Position numbers and translations under genes: made by a program. From Alteromonadaceae bacterium UBA2620 (lineage in GTDB: Bacteria; Pseudomonadota; Gammaproteobacteria; Enterobacterales; Alteromonadaceae), in contig DDJQ01000111.1 of assembly GCA_002339125.1 (NCBI GenBank), positions 1 to 64,000 on the forward strand: a stretch of 64,000 bases of DNA. The letters are read 5' to 3'. Positions 9,165 through 18,212 of the stretch are shown here, piece after piece (position 1 is the stretch's first letter; each line of letters begins with the position of its first letter). The notes below the pieces were generated by a model. The model worked only from the letters and a program-made list of their open reading frames with translations. It had not been told where the DNA came from and did not search any database.

Positions 9165-10865
9165 ATGAGTGATGTCACGCTGGGCTTGCTGGCATTTTTA
9201 CCCATCGGGCTATCTGCCCTGCTGTTACTGGGCTTGCAATGGCCGGCCCGAAAAGCCATGCCAGCAGTACTGGCAGCCACCGCACTGCTTGCCCTGTTGG
9301 TATGGGATATGAGTGGGCAACGCGTGGCAGCTTCGATTATTCAGGGGCTCATTGTGACCGTTTCTGTGTTGTGGATTGTGTTTGGCGCTATCTTTCTGCT
9401 CAATACCCTTAAATATACCGGTGCCATTCAAACCATTCGTCAGGGATTTGCTCAGGTTTCACCCGATCGCCGTGTGCAGGCAATCATCATCGCCTGGTGT
9501 TTTGGCACCTTTCTAGAAGGCGCATCCGGCTTTGGTACACCGGCAGCGATTGCCGCACCGCTCATGGTTGCACTGGGCTTTCCGGCGCTGGCGGCGGTAA
9601 TGATTGGCATGATGGTACAAAGTACGCCGGTTTCCTTTGGCGCGGTAGGAACTCCGATTATTATTGGCGTTAATAATGGGCTCGACGCTGCCACCATCAG
9701 CCAGCAGCTGGCTCAGGAAGGCTGGAGCTGGGAACAGTTTATGCAGTTAATTACCACCCAGGTCGCCATTATCCATGGCATCGTTGGCACCCTGATGCCT
9801 CTGCTGATGGTGATATTTCTTACCCGCTTTTTTGGCAGCAACCGCAGTTGGAAAGAAGGTTTTGCTATTTTGCCTTTTGCCTTGTTCGCCGGGCTAATGT
9901 TTACCCTGCCCTATGCCCTGACCGGCATTTTCCTGGGCGCTGAATTTCCATCATTGATCGGCGGCTTATTCAGCCTCTTTGTAGTCGTTAACGCAGCAAA
10001 ACGCGGCTTTCTGATGCCTCGTACACCGTGGGATTTTGCGCCGAAATCAGAATGGCCAAAAGCCTGGCTGGGGATGCTGGAAATACAGGCTAACGATTAT
10101 GTCGGCAAACAGCCGATGTCGCAGTTTAAAGCCTGGACTCCCTATGTACTGGTGGCCCTACTGTTAGTGATTTCCCGGGTATCAGGCGAAGTCAAAGCCC
10201 TGCTCAGTGGTCTTAGCATTGGCATGACCGATATACTGGGTGAAGCCGGTGTGAGCGCAGCCTTTAATCCTCTTTACCTGCCTGGCGGCCTGCTGCTGAT
10301 TGCTGCGCTGGTAGCCATTGTATTTCAAAGCCATGGCCAGAGCCGCCAGCACACTTTTACCACCGCCTTAAAAGATTCCGGCAAAACCATAGTCGGGGCC
10401 GGATTTGTGCTGATGTTTACCATTCCCATGGTGCGCCTGTTCATCAACTCCGGCGTTAATTTAGCCGAACTACCCAGCATGCCAATGAGCAGCGCCTTAT
10501 TGTTCGCCAACCTGTTTGGCGAGGCTTTCCCTCTGATCAGCCCGACCATCGGCGCATTAGGCGCCTTTATTGCCGGCTCTAATACGGTGTCGAATATGAT
10601 GTTCAGCCAGTTTCAGTTTGAGGCGGCCATGAGCCTTAATCTGTCACCGGCACTGATCATCGCCGGCCAGGCCGTGGGCGCCGCCGCTGGCAACATGATA
10701 GCTATCCACAATGTGGTGGCAGCCAGTGCAACGGTGGGTTTGCTGGGTCAGGAAGGGACCACTTTGCGTAAAACATTGTTACCCACGTTTTATTATGTGG
10801 CATTATCCGGCGCTATCTTAATGCTGGCGCTTTATGGCCTGAATATAAACGGCCCGTTAGGCTGA
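9165..10865 (+). CDS. lldP: L-lactate permease (LctP/LldP family)
   Basis: 566 residues with 12-14 hydrophobic segments. Signature stretches include [62 protein letters not shown] and a late [22 protein letters not shown], all typical of the lactate permease family, which imports lactate (both isomers in characterised members) and glycolate with protons. The ATG chosen has AGGAGA at good spacing. An in-frame ATG 28 codons upstream adds residues unlike the family. The next gene is D-lactate dehydrogenase, which supports lactate as substrate. Confidence 0.95.
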   Translation: MSDVTLGLLAFLPIGLSALLLLGLQWPARKAMPAVLAATALLALLVWDMSGQRVAASIIQGLIVTVSVLWIVFGAIFLLNTLKYTGAIQTIRQGFAQVSPDRRVQAIIIAWCFGTFLEGASGFGTPAAIAAPLMVALGFPALAAVMIGMMVQSTPVSFGAVGTPIIIGVNNGLDAATISQQLAQEGWSWEQFMQLITTQVAIIHGIVGTLMPLLMVIFLTRFFGSNRSWKEGFAILPFALFAGLMFTLPYALTGIFLGAEFPSLIGGLFSLFVVVNAAKRGFLMPRTPWDFAPKSEWPKAWLGMLEIQANDYVGKQPMSQFKAWTPYVLVALLLVISRVSGEVKALLSGLSIGMTDILGEAGVSAAFNPLYLPGGLLLIAALVAIVFQSHGQSRQHTFTTALKDSGKTIVGAGFVLMFTIPMVRLFINSGVNLAELPSMPMSSALLFANLFGEAFPLISPTIGALGAFIAGSNTVSNMMFSQFQFEAAMSLNLSPALIIAGQAVGAAAGNMIAIHNVVAASATVGLLGQEGTTLRKTLLPTFYYVALSGAILMLALYGLNINGPLG

Positions 10866-10923
10866 CAATACAGTACGGTTTCGCAATACTGATTTTTCCG
10901 GGTCTGAGTACAGGAGCAACACA

Positions 10924-12624
10924 ATGAGTCATTCCCCTATCCTCTCGCAATTTATCCAGCTCCTCGGTGAGGACAAGGTAGCCACCGGCGATCGTCGCAC
11001 TGAGCACTATCGCTCAGGCTGGCGTTCAGGCTCCGGCACGGCATTGGCGGTGTTATTTCCTGATTCGTTACTCAGCCTGTGGCAGGCCCTGCAAATTTGT
11101 GTCGATAATAACTGCATCATTATCATGCAGGCCGCCAAAACCGGCCTTACGGAGGGCTCCACGCCAAGCGGCGATGACTACGACCGTGAAGTGGTGGTGA
11201 TTAACACCCTGGCCATGGACAACCTGGTGGTACTGGGCGATGGTGAACAGGTACTGAGCTTTCCGGGTACTACGTTGCATAAACTGGAAACCACACTGAA
11301 ACCGTTACGCCGGGCTCCTCATTCTGTGATTGGGTCTTCGTGTTTAGGCGCATCCATTGTGGGCGGTGTTGCCAATAACTCGGGCGGCGCGCTGGTGAAG
11401 CGTGGACCGGCTTACACTGAGCTTGCGCTGTTTGCTCAGGTCACCGCCGAGGGCAAACTGGAGCTGGTCAATCACCTGGATATTGAGCTGGGCGATACGC
11501 CACAGGAGATACTCACTAATTTAGAAAGTGGCAACTTTGATCACACCACCACAGCCAGTGATAAAAAAGCCAGCGCATCGGATTACGCCGAGCGACTGCG
11601 CGATGTGGATGCCGATACCCCCAGCCGCTTTAACGCCGATACCAGCCGACTTTACGAGGCCAGCGGCTGTGCCGGCAAACTGGCAGTATTTGCTGTTCGA
11701 CTCGATACCTTTGCGGTAGCTACGCAGGAAAAAACCTTTTATATCGGTACTAATAATCCGGATACACTAACCCGGCTGCGCCGCCATATTCTGGCTGAAT
11801 TTACGCACCTGCCGGAAGTGGGCGAATATATTCACCGCGATATTTTTGATATTGCCGCCAAATACGGCAAAGATACCTTTCTCAGCGTGAAACATCTGGG
11901 CACCGACCGGTTACCCAAAATGTTCGCCCTGAAAGGCCGCATCGACGCGGTACTCAACAAGGTTTCTTTTGTCCCTGACTTCCTTACCGACCGCCTTATG
12001 CAAGGTGTTTCAGGGTTGCTTCGCGAACACCTGCCCGACCGCATGCTTGAATACCGTGAAAAGTATGAGCATCACCTGATCCTTAAAATGAGCGATGAAG
12101 GTATTGCCGAGGCGCAGGCCTTTCTGCCGGCGTTTTTCGACAACAACGAACAGGTAGGCGGCTTCTTCGAATGCACCGAACGCGAGTCAGGCAGTGCCTT
12201 TTTACATCGTTTTGCCGCCGCTGGCGCAGCGGTGCGCTATCAGTTGCTCCATCAGAAAGAGGTGGGTGACATCCTCGCACTGGATATTGCCCTGCGCCGT
12301 AACGAGCATGACTGGGTAGAAAAACTGCCCGATTCACTTGCCGATAAAATCGACAAATCGCTGTATTACGGGCATTTCTTCTGTCACGTTTTCCATCAGG
12401 ATTATGTCCTGAAAAAAGGCGTGGATGCCAAAGAGGTTAAGGCAGAGATGCTACGTATTCTGGACAGTCGTGGCGCAAAATACCCGGCGGAACATAACGT
12501 TGGCCACCTGTATAAAGCAGAAGAAGGGCTCGCTGCTTTTTACCAGCGTATTGATCCTACCAACACCTTTAATCCCGGTGTGGGCAAACTGGAAAAACAC
12601 AAACGCAATTGCAGTTGCTGCTGA
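10924..12624 (+). CDS. dld: FAD-dependent, quinone-linked D-lactate dehydrogenase
   Basis: 566 residues, like E. coli Dld. The FAD-binding fold occupies about 40-220, with AAKTGLTEGSTPSGDDYDREVVVINT and SSCLGASIVGGVANNSGGALVKRG, followed by the membrane-binding and cap regions and a C-terminal AEHNVGHLYKAEEGLAAFYQRIDPTNTFNPGVGKL. It oxidises D-lactate to pyruvate at the cytoplasmic face of the inner membrane and passes electrons to quinone. It has an AGGAGC Shine-Dalgarno sequence, follows lldP by 58 bases and is probably in the same transcript. The C-terminus ends in a short cysteine cluster (CSCC) that I do not recall from the family. Confidence 0.96.
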   Translation: MSHSPILSQFIQLLGEDKVATGDRRTEHYRSGWRSGSGTALAVLFPDSLLSLWQALQICVDNNCIIIMQAAKTGLTEGSTPSGDDYDREVVVINTLAMDNLVVLGDGEQVLSFPGTTLHKLETTLKPLRRAPHSVIGSSCLGASIVGGVANNSGGALVKRGPAYTELALFAQVTAEGKLELVNHLDIELGDTPQEILTNLESGNFDHTTTASDKKASASDYAERLRDVDADTPSRFNADTSRLYEASGCAGKLAVFAVRLDTFAVATQEKTFYIGTNNPDTLTRLRRHILAEFTHLPEVGEYIHRDIFDIAAKYGKDTFLSVKHLGTDRLPKMFALKGRIDAVLNKVSFVPDFLTDRLMQGVSGLLREHLPDRMLEYREKYEHHLILKMSDEGIAEAQAFLPAFFDNNEQVGGFFECTERESGSAFLHRFAAAGAAVRYQLLHQKEVGDILALDIALRRNEHDWVEKLPDSLADKIDKSLYYGHFFCHVFHQDYVLKKGVDAKEVKAEMLRILDSRGAKYPAEHNVGHLYKAEEGLAAFYQRIDPTNTFNPGVGKLEKHKRNCSCC

Positions 12625-12665
12625 TTTATGGTTTTCTGACGCTTTTGGGCCACTGCTGTTAATCT

Positions 12666-13296
12666 GTGATACAAAAGGCCAGAACGCTACATAAATGGCT
12701 GATGCGACTGGTAGGTATACAGTTTATTCTGTGGGCCATTACCGGCAACGCCTCGACGATTTGATGTTTACGCTGCATTTTATGGATTACACCGGCACCG
12801 GCTTTTTTAATCACCCTCTGATCGTCATTTTTGCTATTGCCACCAGCCTGTTAACATTGAGTGGAGGGTACTTATTAATTAGTCGTTCAGGCCCAACGGG
12901 TCAGCAGCAGGCATTGCCCTGCACGCTAACAGTTAATTTTGTCTCCGGCGCCGAATCCGCCAGCTTGCAAGCCCGGGCGGACGACACGGTATTTAATGCC
13001 CTGAGCAGGCATGGCATCCATCTCCCTCAGAATGCGGTGGTGCCGGTACTTGCGGAAAATGCCGGGTACAATGCACACCAAATACACCAGTCACCGACGT
13101 CGAGCAACATCACCTCAATCAGCAACAACTCGCCCACGGGATCCGTTTGGGTTGTCAGCAACAGGTAGGTGCATGTCAGCAAGTTGAGCTCCCCCCGACA
13201 CTAAGCCTCCCGTATACACTGCGCTGGCCGGTGCGACAATATGCCACATTGGCTAACCCCCTGTTTTCGCTATCATTGCTTAACTCAGGCGAATAA
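12666..13296 (+). pseudogene. Decayed PepSY-type membrane protein with C-terminal 2Fe-2S ferredoxin domain
   Basis: Three frames must be joined. A GTG-started frame encodes TLHKWLMRLVGIQFILWAITG, the first helix of PepSY-associated membrane reductases, then stops. A second frame resumes at RQRLDDLMFTLHFMDYTG and a further helix, which is the end of the same family, so the PepSY middle is deleted. It continues to a ferredoxin start, ADDTVFNALSRHGIHLP. Near 13026 one base is missing. The next frame continues SECGGAGTCGKCRVQC, the C-x4-C-x2-C cluster motif, and later the fourth cysteine in RLGCQQQVGAC. Such proteins are thought to move electrons across the membrane for metal reduction. It lies directly upstream of the copper-type TonB receptor. 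Confidence 0.8.
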
Positions 13297-13342
13297 CGAC
13301 CAATAATACCAATCCGCCTGATAACGATACTCAGGAGCAATA

Positions 13343-15625
13343 ATGACACACCCCTTGCCTGTTCGCTGGTGGCCCTGCCAGCTTGCCATCGCGATTGGAC
13401 TGGCTTTCAGTTCACTCTCTGTACCGATTTACGCCAGCCCCCAGTCTGATGATGAGGCTGTAGAACATATTACTGTAGCAGGCAGTATCGGACAGTCACT
13501 TGCCGCGCATACTGCTGTGCTCAATGAAGACGACGTTAACCGGAAAGGCGCTGCCAGTGCCGACACCGCCAGTCTGTTGCAGGGAATAGCCGGCGTGCAT
13601 TTAAATGCTACCGGCGGATTATCCAGTCTGCCGGCGATCCATGGTCTGGCTGACGATCGTCTGCGGGTAAAGGTAAATGGCATGGACCTGATATCTTCCT
13701 GTCCCAATCATATGAACCCGCCGCTTTCCTACATGGCACCAAATGATGTGGGCACTTTAACGGTATATGCCGGATTAGCGCCGGTCAGTGTTGGCGGCGA
13801 TAGTCTCGGCGGATCTATTATCGCCGAGTCACTGCCACCGGAATTTCTCACCAGTGCCGGAGCGGAGTTTTCCGGCGAGGTCGGCGGGTTTTACCGTAGT
13901 AATAACAATGCTCGCGGCGCAAACCTTAAGGTCAGTTATCTTACCGACACAACCTTGCTGAGCTATTCCGGTAACTGGAGTAAAGCCGACAACTATACAG
14001 CCGCGGATAAATTTAAAACCCAGACCGCCAGCGGACGCCCGGACCATCAGCTTGCTCTGGATAAAGTGGGCTCATCGGCCTATGAAACGCAAAATCATTC
14101 TCTGCGTTTAGCCTGGCAACTCAACCAGAATAACAGCATTGATGCGAGGCTGAATTATCAGGACATGCCCCAACAGCTCTACCCCAATCAGCGCATGGAC
14201 TTACTGGATAATGAACAAATCAATCTCAATCTGGCCTGGCACCGCGAAACCGACTGGGGGCAGCTAACCACTCGTTTTTATCACGAAAAAGTCGACCATA
14301 TGATGGACTTTGGTCCTGATAAACAATACTGGTATGGCAGCAACGCAATGATGGGCATGCCATGCTCGCCAATTCGGTTTATGGGCGATCCGCAAGGCAC
14401 ATGTGCTGCCGGTATGCCAATGTACAGCGAATCAGACAACAATGGCCTGACTGTAAAGTCCGATTACTATCTGGCCGCTAACGATGTTCTGCGAATTGGC
14501 CTCGAGCTGCAGCAGTATGCACTGGACGACTACTGGACGCCCTCCGGTGGCGGCATGGGCCCTGGCACATTTTTAAATATTAATAATGGCCAGCGTGATC
14601 GCATTGCTATTTATGCCGAGCGTGAACAGGCTACCAGTGCAAACTGGCTGTTAATGTACGGCCTGCGCTATGAAAATGTGGCCATGCAAACCGACGAGGT
14701 TGAAGGATACGCAAATGGTGCCGGCGCGCCGGGCATGCAAATGATGCAGGCCGCGGCCTTTAATAGCGGTTCGCGCAGTAGTACCGACCACAATGTTGAT
14801 GTCACCCTTGTTGCTCGCTACCAGGCCAGTGAGGCGCTGAACATTGAATTTGGTTACGCGCACAAAGTGCGATCAGCCAACTTATATGAAAAATATACGT
14901 GGTCTTCCTGGATGATGGCAGCCGGTATGAACAACCTGGTTGGCGACGGCAATGGATACGTGGGCAATGCCAGCCTGGACCCGGAGCAAGCCAATACTGT
15001 ATCGGCGAGTATGAGTTGGCAGGATGAACAACATAATTCACTAACGGTTACCAGTTACTGTACTTATATCACAGACTATATTGATGCTGTAGCGGCCAAT
15101 TCGATGTGGCAGCCGAATCAATTTAACGTACTGCGCTACGAAAACCAGTCAGCCCGTATTTATGGGACCGACGTGAGTGGCACCTGGCATATCGGTCATG
15201 GCAAGAGTGGCCACTGGCAACTCGATGCCAGCCTGAGTGCCACCAGCGCAGAAAATAAAGATACCGGCTCAGGTTTGTATCAGGTGATCCCGGTCCAGGG
15301 TAGCTTAACATTGTCGCACCAATATGATGGCTGGCACAGTAGCCTGGAATGGGCGCTGGCAAGCAGTAAAGAAAAAGTCTCTGACATCCGCAATGAAATA
15401 CAAACTGCGGGCTATGGGTTACTGAACTTGCAGGTGAGTCATCAATGGCAGTCATTCAGAATCGATGCCGGCGTTGAAAACCTGCTTGATAAGTTTTATT
15501 TCAACCCGACCGGCGGCGCCTACACCGGTCAGGGAATGACTATGTCGCTCAACGGAATTCCATACGGAATTGCGGTACCTGGTATGGGGCGCGCCGTTTA
15601 TGCCGGCGTTCAGTGGCAGTTTTAA
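13343..15625 (+). CDS. TonB-dependent receptor, OprC/NosA-like copper importer
   Basis: 760 residues: a signal peptide (to about 31), a plug domain (about 40-170, with DTASLLQGIAGVHLNATGG) and a 22-strand barrel ending in a C-terminal Phe. The plug contains SCPNHMNPP, giving Cys120 and Met124 as a CX3M pair. The barrel contains VDHMMDFG, giving His319 and Met321 as an HXM pair. This is the copper-site signature of P. aeruginosa OprC, at similar spacing. Extracellular-loop-like segments are rich in Met and Cys (MMGMPCSPIRFM, CAAGMPMY, MQMM, WMMAAGM). Neighbours are a metal-reductase remnant and a two-component system. It has an AGGAGC Shine-Dalgarno sequence and its own terminator. I infer import of copper ions rather than a siderophore. 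Confidence 0.9.
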   Translation: MTHPLPVRWWPCQLAIAIGLAFSSLSVPIYASPQSDDEAVEHITVAGSIGQSLAAHTAVLNEDDVNRKGAASADTASLLQGIAGVHLNATGGLSSLPAIHGLADDRLRVKVNGMDLISSCPNHMNPPLSYMAPNDVGTLTVYAGLAPVSVGGDSLGGSIIAESLPPEFLTSAGAEFSGEVGGFYRSNNNARGANLKVSYLTDTTLLSYSGNWSKADNYTAADKFKTQTASGRPDHQLALDKVGSSAYETQNHSLRLAWQLNQNNSIDARLNYQDMPQQLYPNQRMDLLDNEQINLNLAWHRETDWGQLTTRFYHEKVDHMMDFGPDKQYWYGSNAMMGMPCSPIRFMGDPQGTCAAGMPMYSESDNNGLTVKSDYYLAANDVLRIGLELQQYALDDYWTPSGGGMGPGTFLNINNGQRDRIAIYAEREQATSANWLLMYGLRYENVAMQTDEVEGYANGAGAPGMQMMQAAAFNSGSRSSTDHNVDVTLVARYQASEALNIEFGYAHKVRSANLYEKYTWSSWMMAAGMNNLVGDGNGYVGNASLDPEQANTVSASMSWQDEQHNSLTVTSYCTYITDYIDAVAANSMWQPNQFNVLRYENQSARIYGTDVSGTWHIGHGKSGHWQLDASLSATSAENKDTGSGLYQVIPVQGSLTLSHQYDGWHSSLEWALASSKEKVSDIRNEIQTAGYGLLNLQVSHQWQSFRIDAGVENLLDKFYFNPTGGAYTGQGMTMSLNGIPYGIAVPGMGRAVYAGVQWQF

Positions 15626-15637
15626 AGGCCTGAAAAG

Positions 15638-15699
15638 AGGTGTGGCAGCTTGGCTCACTTGTTGTTGCGGACAGTGAATGCCACACCTTTTCTTTTTTT
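15638..15699 (+). terminator. Terminator of the copper-type receptor gene
   Basis: A 10-bp stem, AGGTGTGGCA with TGCCACACCT, closes a loop of about 30 bases. It is followed by TTTTC and seven T residues, 13 bases after the receptor stop. The long loop lowers confidence slightly. Confidence 0.7.
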
Positions 15700-15773
15700 C
15701 TGTGTTGCGCCCGGTCACCCCCTCCTTGCAAAACTTCGGTATACTCACTGCAATGATTTAAACAGGTGCTGAC

Positions 15774-16838
15774 ATGTTACTGCTGTTGTTTTTGCTTATT
15801 TTCGGCCGACGTCGTATTCCCACAGGCATTACTCTGCTGCTGGCGTTGCTGGAGATTGGCCTGGTCAATCTTTCCATTGCCCTGAATGGGGCCGCAAGCA
15901 ATCCTTTCAGCAGTATTTTGCTGGTCCCCCTGGTGTTAAGTCTGATGCTGTTGCCCTTTAAGGCGGGCTTTGTGGTTCTGGTCATCAGTATTCTCGGCCA
16001 GGGCCTGCAGCTTATAGTGCCTGCCACCGGCCATCACTCAGCAATGATGCAAAGCCACGCCCAGGGAATGGTGCTTAGCTTTATCTTAACCAGTTTGCTG
16101 GTTACCACCGTGATTTTTTATTTCCGCTTACAGTTGGGCGCCAAAACTGCGGCCATCCAGCAACTTAGGGAACGCCAGCTCAGAGACGAACAGTTACTGG
16201 CCATCGGCACCGCCGCCGCCCAGCTTACCCATGATGCAGCCACGCCAGTACAAACCATGGGACTCATACTGGAAGAACTTTCCGACAGCCGAGATCTAAC
16301 GTTACTGGCAGAACTGCAAAGTCAGTACTCGCAGTTAGAAATACTGCTAAGAAACTGGCGGGACGTGGCCGACGATGTGCGTGAAGCCCGCACCAGCGAG
16401 TTTTCACCGCTCAACCTGATACGCGCTATTCGCCACCTGATTATTCTGGCGCGACCGGAGGCGCAAATTAACTGGCCACAGCAAATGCCCCACAACGGCT
16501 GTATTGAAGGCGATAGAACGTTGATCCCGGCACTGGCTAATATTGTTATTAATGCCTGTGATGCCGCTGCCAGTGAGGCGGTGAATGTCAGTATGGACGC
16601 TGACAGCGCGCTGTTACGATTAACCGTAACCAACCCTGTTAGCCACAATACCGTGTTCCCCAAAGAGCTGTTGGGCTCCCGGTTTATTCACAGTGAGTCT
16701 GGATTTGGTGTGGGCGCGGTCTTATCGAACGCCACCATTGAAAAATATGGCGGCAAGGTTAGCTGGGAAAAAAGTGGCAACCAGGTCACAACGGTCATTG
16801 AGCTGCCCTTAGCTAAGGGAGAGAGAAAAGTTGACTAA
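15774..16838 (+). CDS. RegB/RoxS-type sensor histidine kinase
   Basis: 354 residues. About five hydrophobic segments fill residues 1-120, then comes a coiled linker, an H-box LTHDAATPVQTMG with phospho-acceptor His153, an N-box IVINACDAA and a G-box SGFGVGAVLSNATIEKYGG. The TP two residues past the H-box core and the overall layout place it in the RegB/PrrB family, whose members sense redox through quinone or a cysteine. A short inter-helix loop is rich in His and Met (His87, His88, Met91, Met92, His95, Met99), suggestive of metal sensing. An in-frame stop lies 12 bases upstream, so the ATG is well constrained. The response-regulator gene overlaps it by 8 bases. Confidence 0.88.
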   Translation: MLLLLFLLIFGRRRIPTGITLLLALLEIGLVNLSIALNGAASNPFSSILLVPLVLSLMLLPFKAGFVVLVISILGQGLQLIVPATGHHSAMMQSHAQGMVLSFILTSLLVTTVIFYFRLQLGAKTAAIQQLRERQLRDEQLLAIGTAAAQLTHDAATPVQTMGLILEELSDSRDLTLLAELQSQYSQLEILLRNWRDVADDVREARTSEFSPLNLIRAIRHLIILARPEAQINWPQQMPHNGCIEGDRTLIPALANIVINACDAAASEAVNVSMDADSALLRLTVTNPVSHNTVFPKELLGSRFIHSESGFGVGAVLSNATIEKYGGKVSWEKSGNQVTTVIELPLAKGERKVD

Positions 16839-17358
16839 GTCACTGCTGATTATTGATGATGACACCCGCCTCACAGCGGTATTAGAACGGCGCTTTACGG
16901 CTACCGGCAATTACTCGGTAACCACTTTTGCCCGGGCAAGTGAAGCACTTGTGGCACCGGCACAGCCTTGCTTTGCCATTTTACTGGATATGATGATTGA
17001 CGATGAACTGGGGCTTGAGTATATCAGTGCCCTAAAAGACCGTTATCAGCCACAACACCTGATCATCATGACCGGCTATGCCAGTATTGCCACCACGGTA
17101 ACCGCTATGAAACGCGGTGCTACAGACTATCTGGCCAAGCCTGCCAGCTTTAATGAACTTATCAGTAAACTCGAGGGCCAACCTGTAACCGCAGCGGTAG
17201 AGCATAAACCGCTGACAGCGGCTCAGGCAGAATGGGAACATATTCAGCGGATCCTCGCCGAACACGACGGTAATATTTCCAGAACGGCAGAAGCCTTAGG
17301 TATGCACCGGCGTAGCCTGCAGCGTAAGCTGCAAAAACATTCGCCAACAAAAAAATAA
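16831..17358 (+). CDS. RegA/ActR-type response regulator with Fis-like HTH
   Basis: 175 residues starting with TTG behind GGAGAG. The receiver domain covers about 3-115, with acidic IIDDD, phospho-acceptor Asp53 (LLDMMID), the switch threonine in MTGYAS and Lys in YLAKPA. A short linker leads to a Fis-type helix-turn-helix (HIQRILAEHDGNISRTAEALGMHRRSLQRKLQKH). This matches the PrrA/RegA/ActR family. It overlaps the kinase gene, so the two form a cognate pair. From position it probably controls the adjacent copper-receptor locus; the target sites are not visible. Confidence 0.93.
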   Translation: MTKSLLIIDDDTRLTAVLERRFTATGNYSVTTFARASEALVAPAQPCFAILLDMMIDDELGLEYISALKDRYQPQHLIIMTGYASIATTVTAMKRGATDYLAKPASFNELISKLEGQPVTAAVEHKPLTAAQAEWEHIQRILAEHDGNISRTAEALGMHRRSLQRKLQKHSPTKK

Positions 17359-17378
17359 GCCCCGGCAAGGCCGGGGCT
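17350..17378 (-). terminator. Terminator between the response regulator and the TPR gene
   Basis: A 9-bp GC-rich stem, AGCCCCGGC with GCCGGGGCT, with a 3-base loop. On the minus strand it is followed by a T-rich run (TATTTTTTT), so it acts best for the TPR gene. The T-run overlaps the end of the response-regulator gene. Confidence 0.75.
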
Positions 17379-17488
17379 GCAGACTGACTAAACAGCCTGT
17401 GGGGTATAAACGGTAATCCATGTTACCAATACCCCGATAAGAGCCCATTTTAGCAGGGGCTACAGCTCACAAAGGGAAAATCTGTAAC

Positions 17489-17974
17489 TTAGTTTTTGCT
17501 CAGCAAATCACGTTGTTTGGCCAGTTGCAGGTTTTGCGAAACAATACGCTGCTTGGTTTTTCTTTCATTGGCCAGAGTTAAGTCAGCGATACACGCTGGC
17601 GTGTTATCTGCCACGCAATGCATTACCGCACGGTTGTTAAGAGCGAATACGTTGTTGCTGCTGGCATCAACGGCTTCGTTGCAATGCGCTTTGGCGCTGT
17701 CTAAGTCACCAACCGCTACGTAAGCTACGCAAAGGTTATTCAGCAGAGGTAAGCGGTTTACACTTACACTGGTGCGGGCCAGAGTTGCCTTAGTACGGGC
17801 AATCCCTTTAGCAAAGTCGCCCTGCTCAATTTCACGCACACCATTTACATCGCGCATGCTGGTTTTTAATTGAAACGACTCAGCGGTAACCTGGCTGCCC
17901 GCCATTGCGCCACCAGCAAATGAACAACATACAGCAACGAGCAACGGCTTTTTGATACGGTTAATGAAAGACAT
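17489..17974 (-). CDS. Secreted TPR-like small protein
   Basis: 161 residues with a signal peptide ending GGAMA (about 1-25). The mature part contains two TPR-like helix pairs: RLPLLNNLCVAYVAVGDLDSAKAHCNEAVDASSNNVFALNNRAVM, then a third partial one. Three cysteines in the repeats could form disulfides in the periplasm. The Shine-Dalgarno GAGGAA sits just upstream of the ATG. It is divergently transcribed from the CadC-like regulator, which may control it. Similar small secreted TPR proteins are common in Alteromonadales; I know no assigned function. Confidence 0.8.
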   Translation of the reverse strand: MSFINRIKKPLLVAVCCSFAGGAMAGSQVTAESFQLKTSMRDVNGVREIEQGDFAKGIARTKATLARTSVSVNRLPLLNNLCVAYVAVGDLDSAKAHCNEAVDASSNNVFALNNRAVMHCVADNTPACIADLTLANERKTKQRIVSQNLQLAKQRDLLSKN

Positions 17975-18212
17975 AATTTTTTCCTCAACACAACGAACAG
18001 TTATTTGTTAGCCTTATCCTCTGTCGACATGCAGAAACTGCTTGTTAACCAAAAGGCCACTACTTGTTTAAATTTCGGTTGAGTATGTAGCACGATTCAC
18101 CGGGCTGCCTGATGAACAACAAATTAAAACCTAAAGAATAACTAATAGATTTTTTATTTCTTTTTTTATAATGAGTTACAATAAAACCTAATGAAAATTC
18201 GGAGACCTAAGG

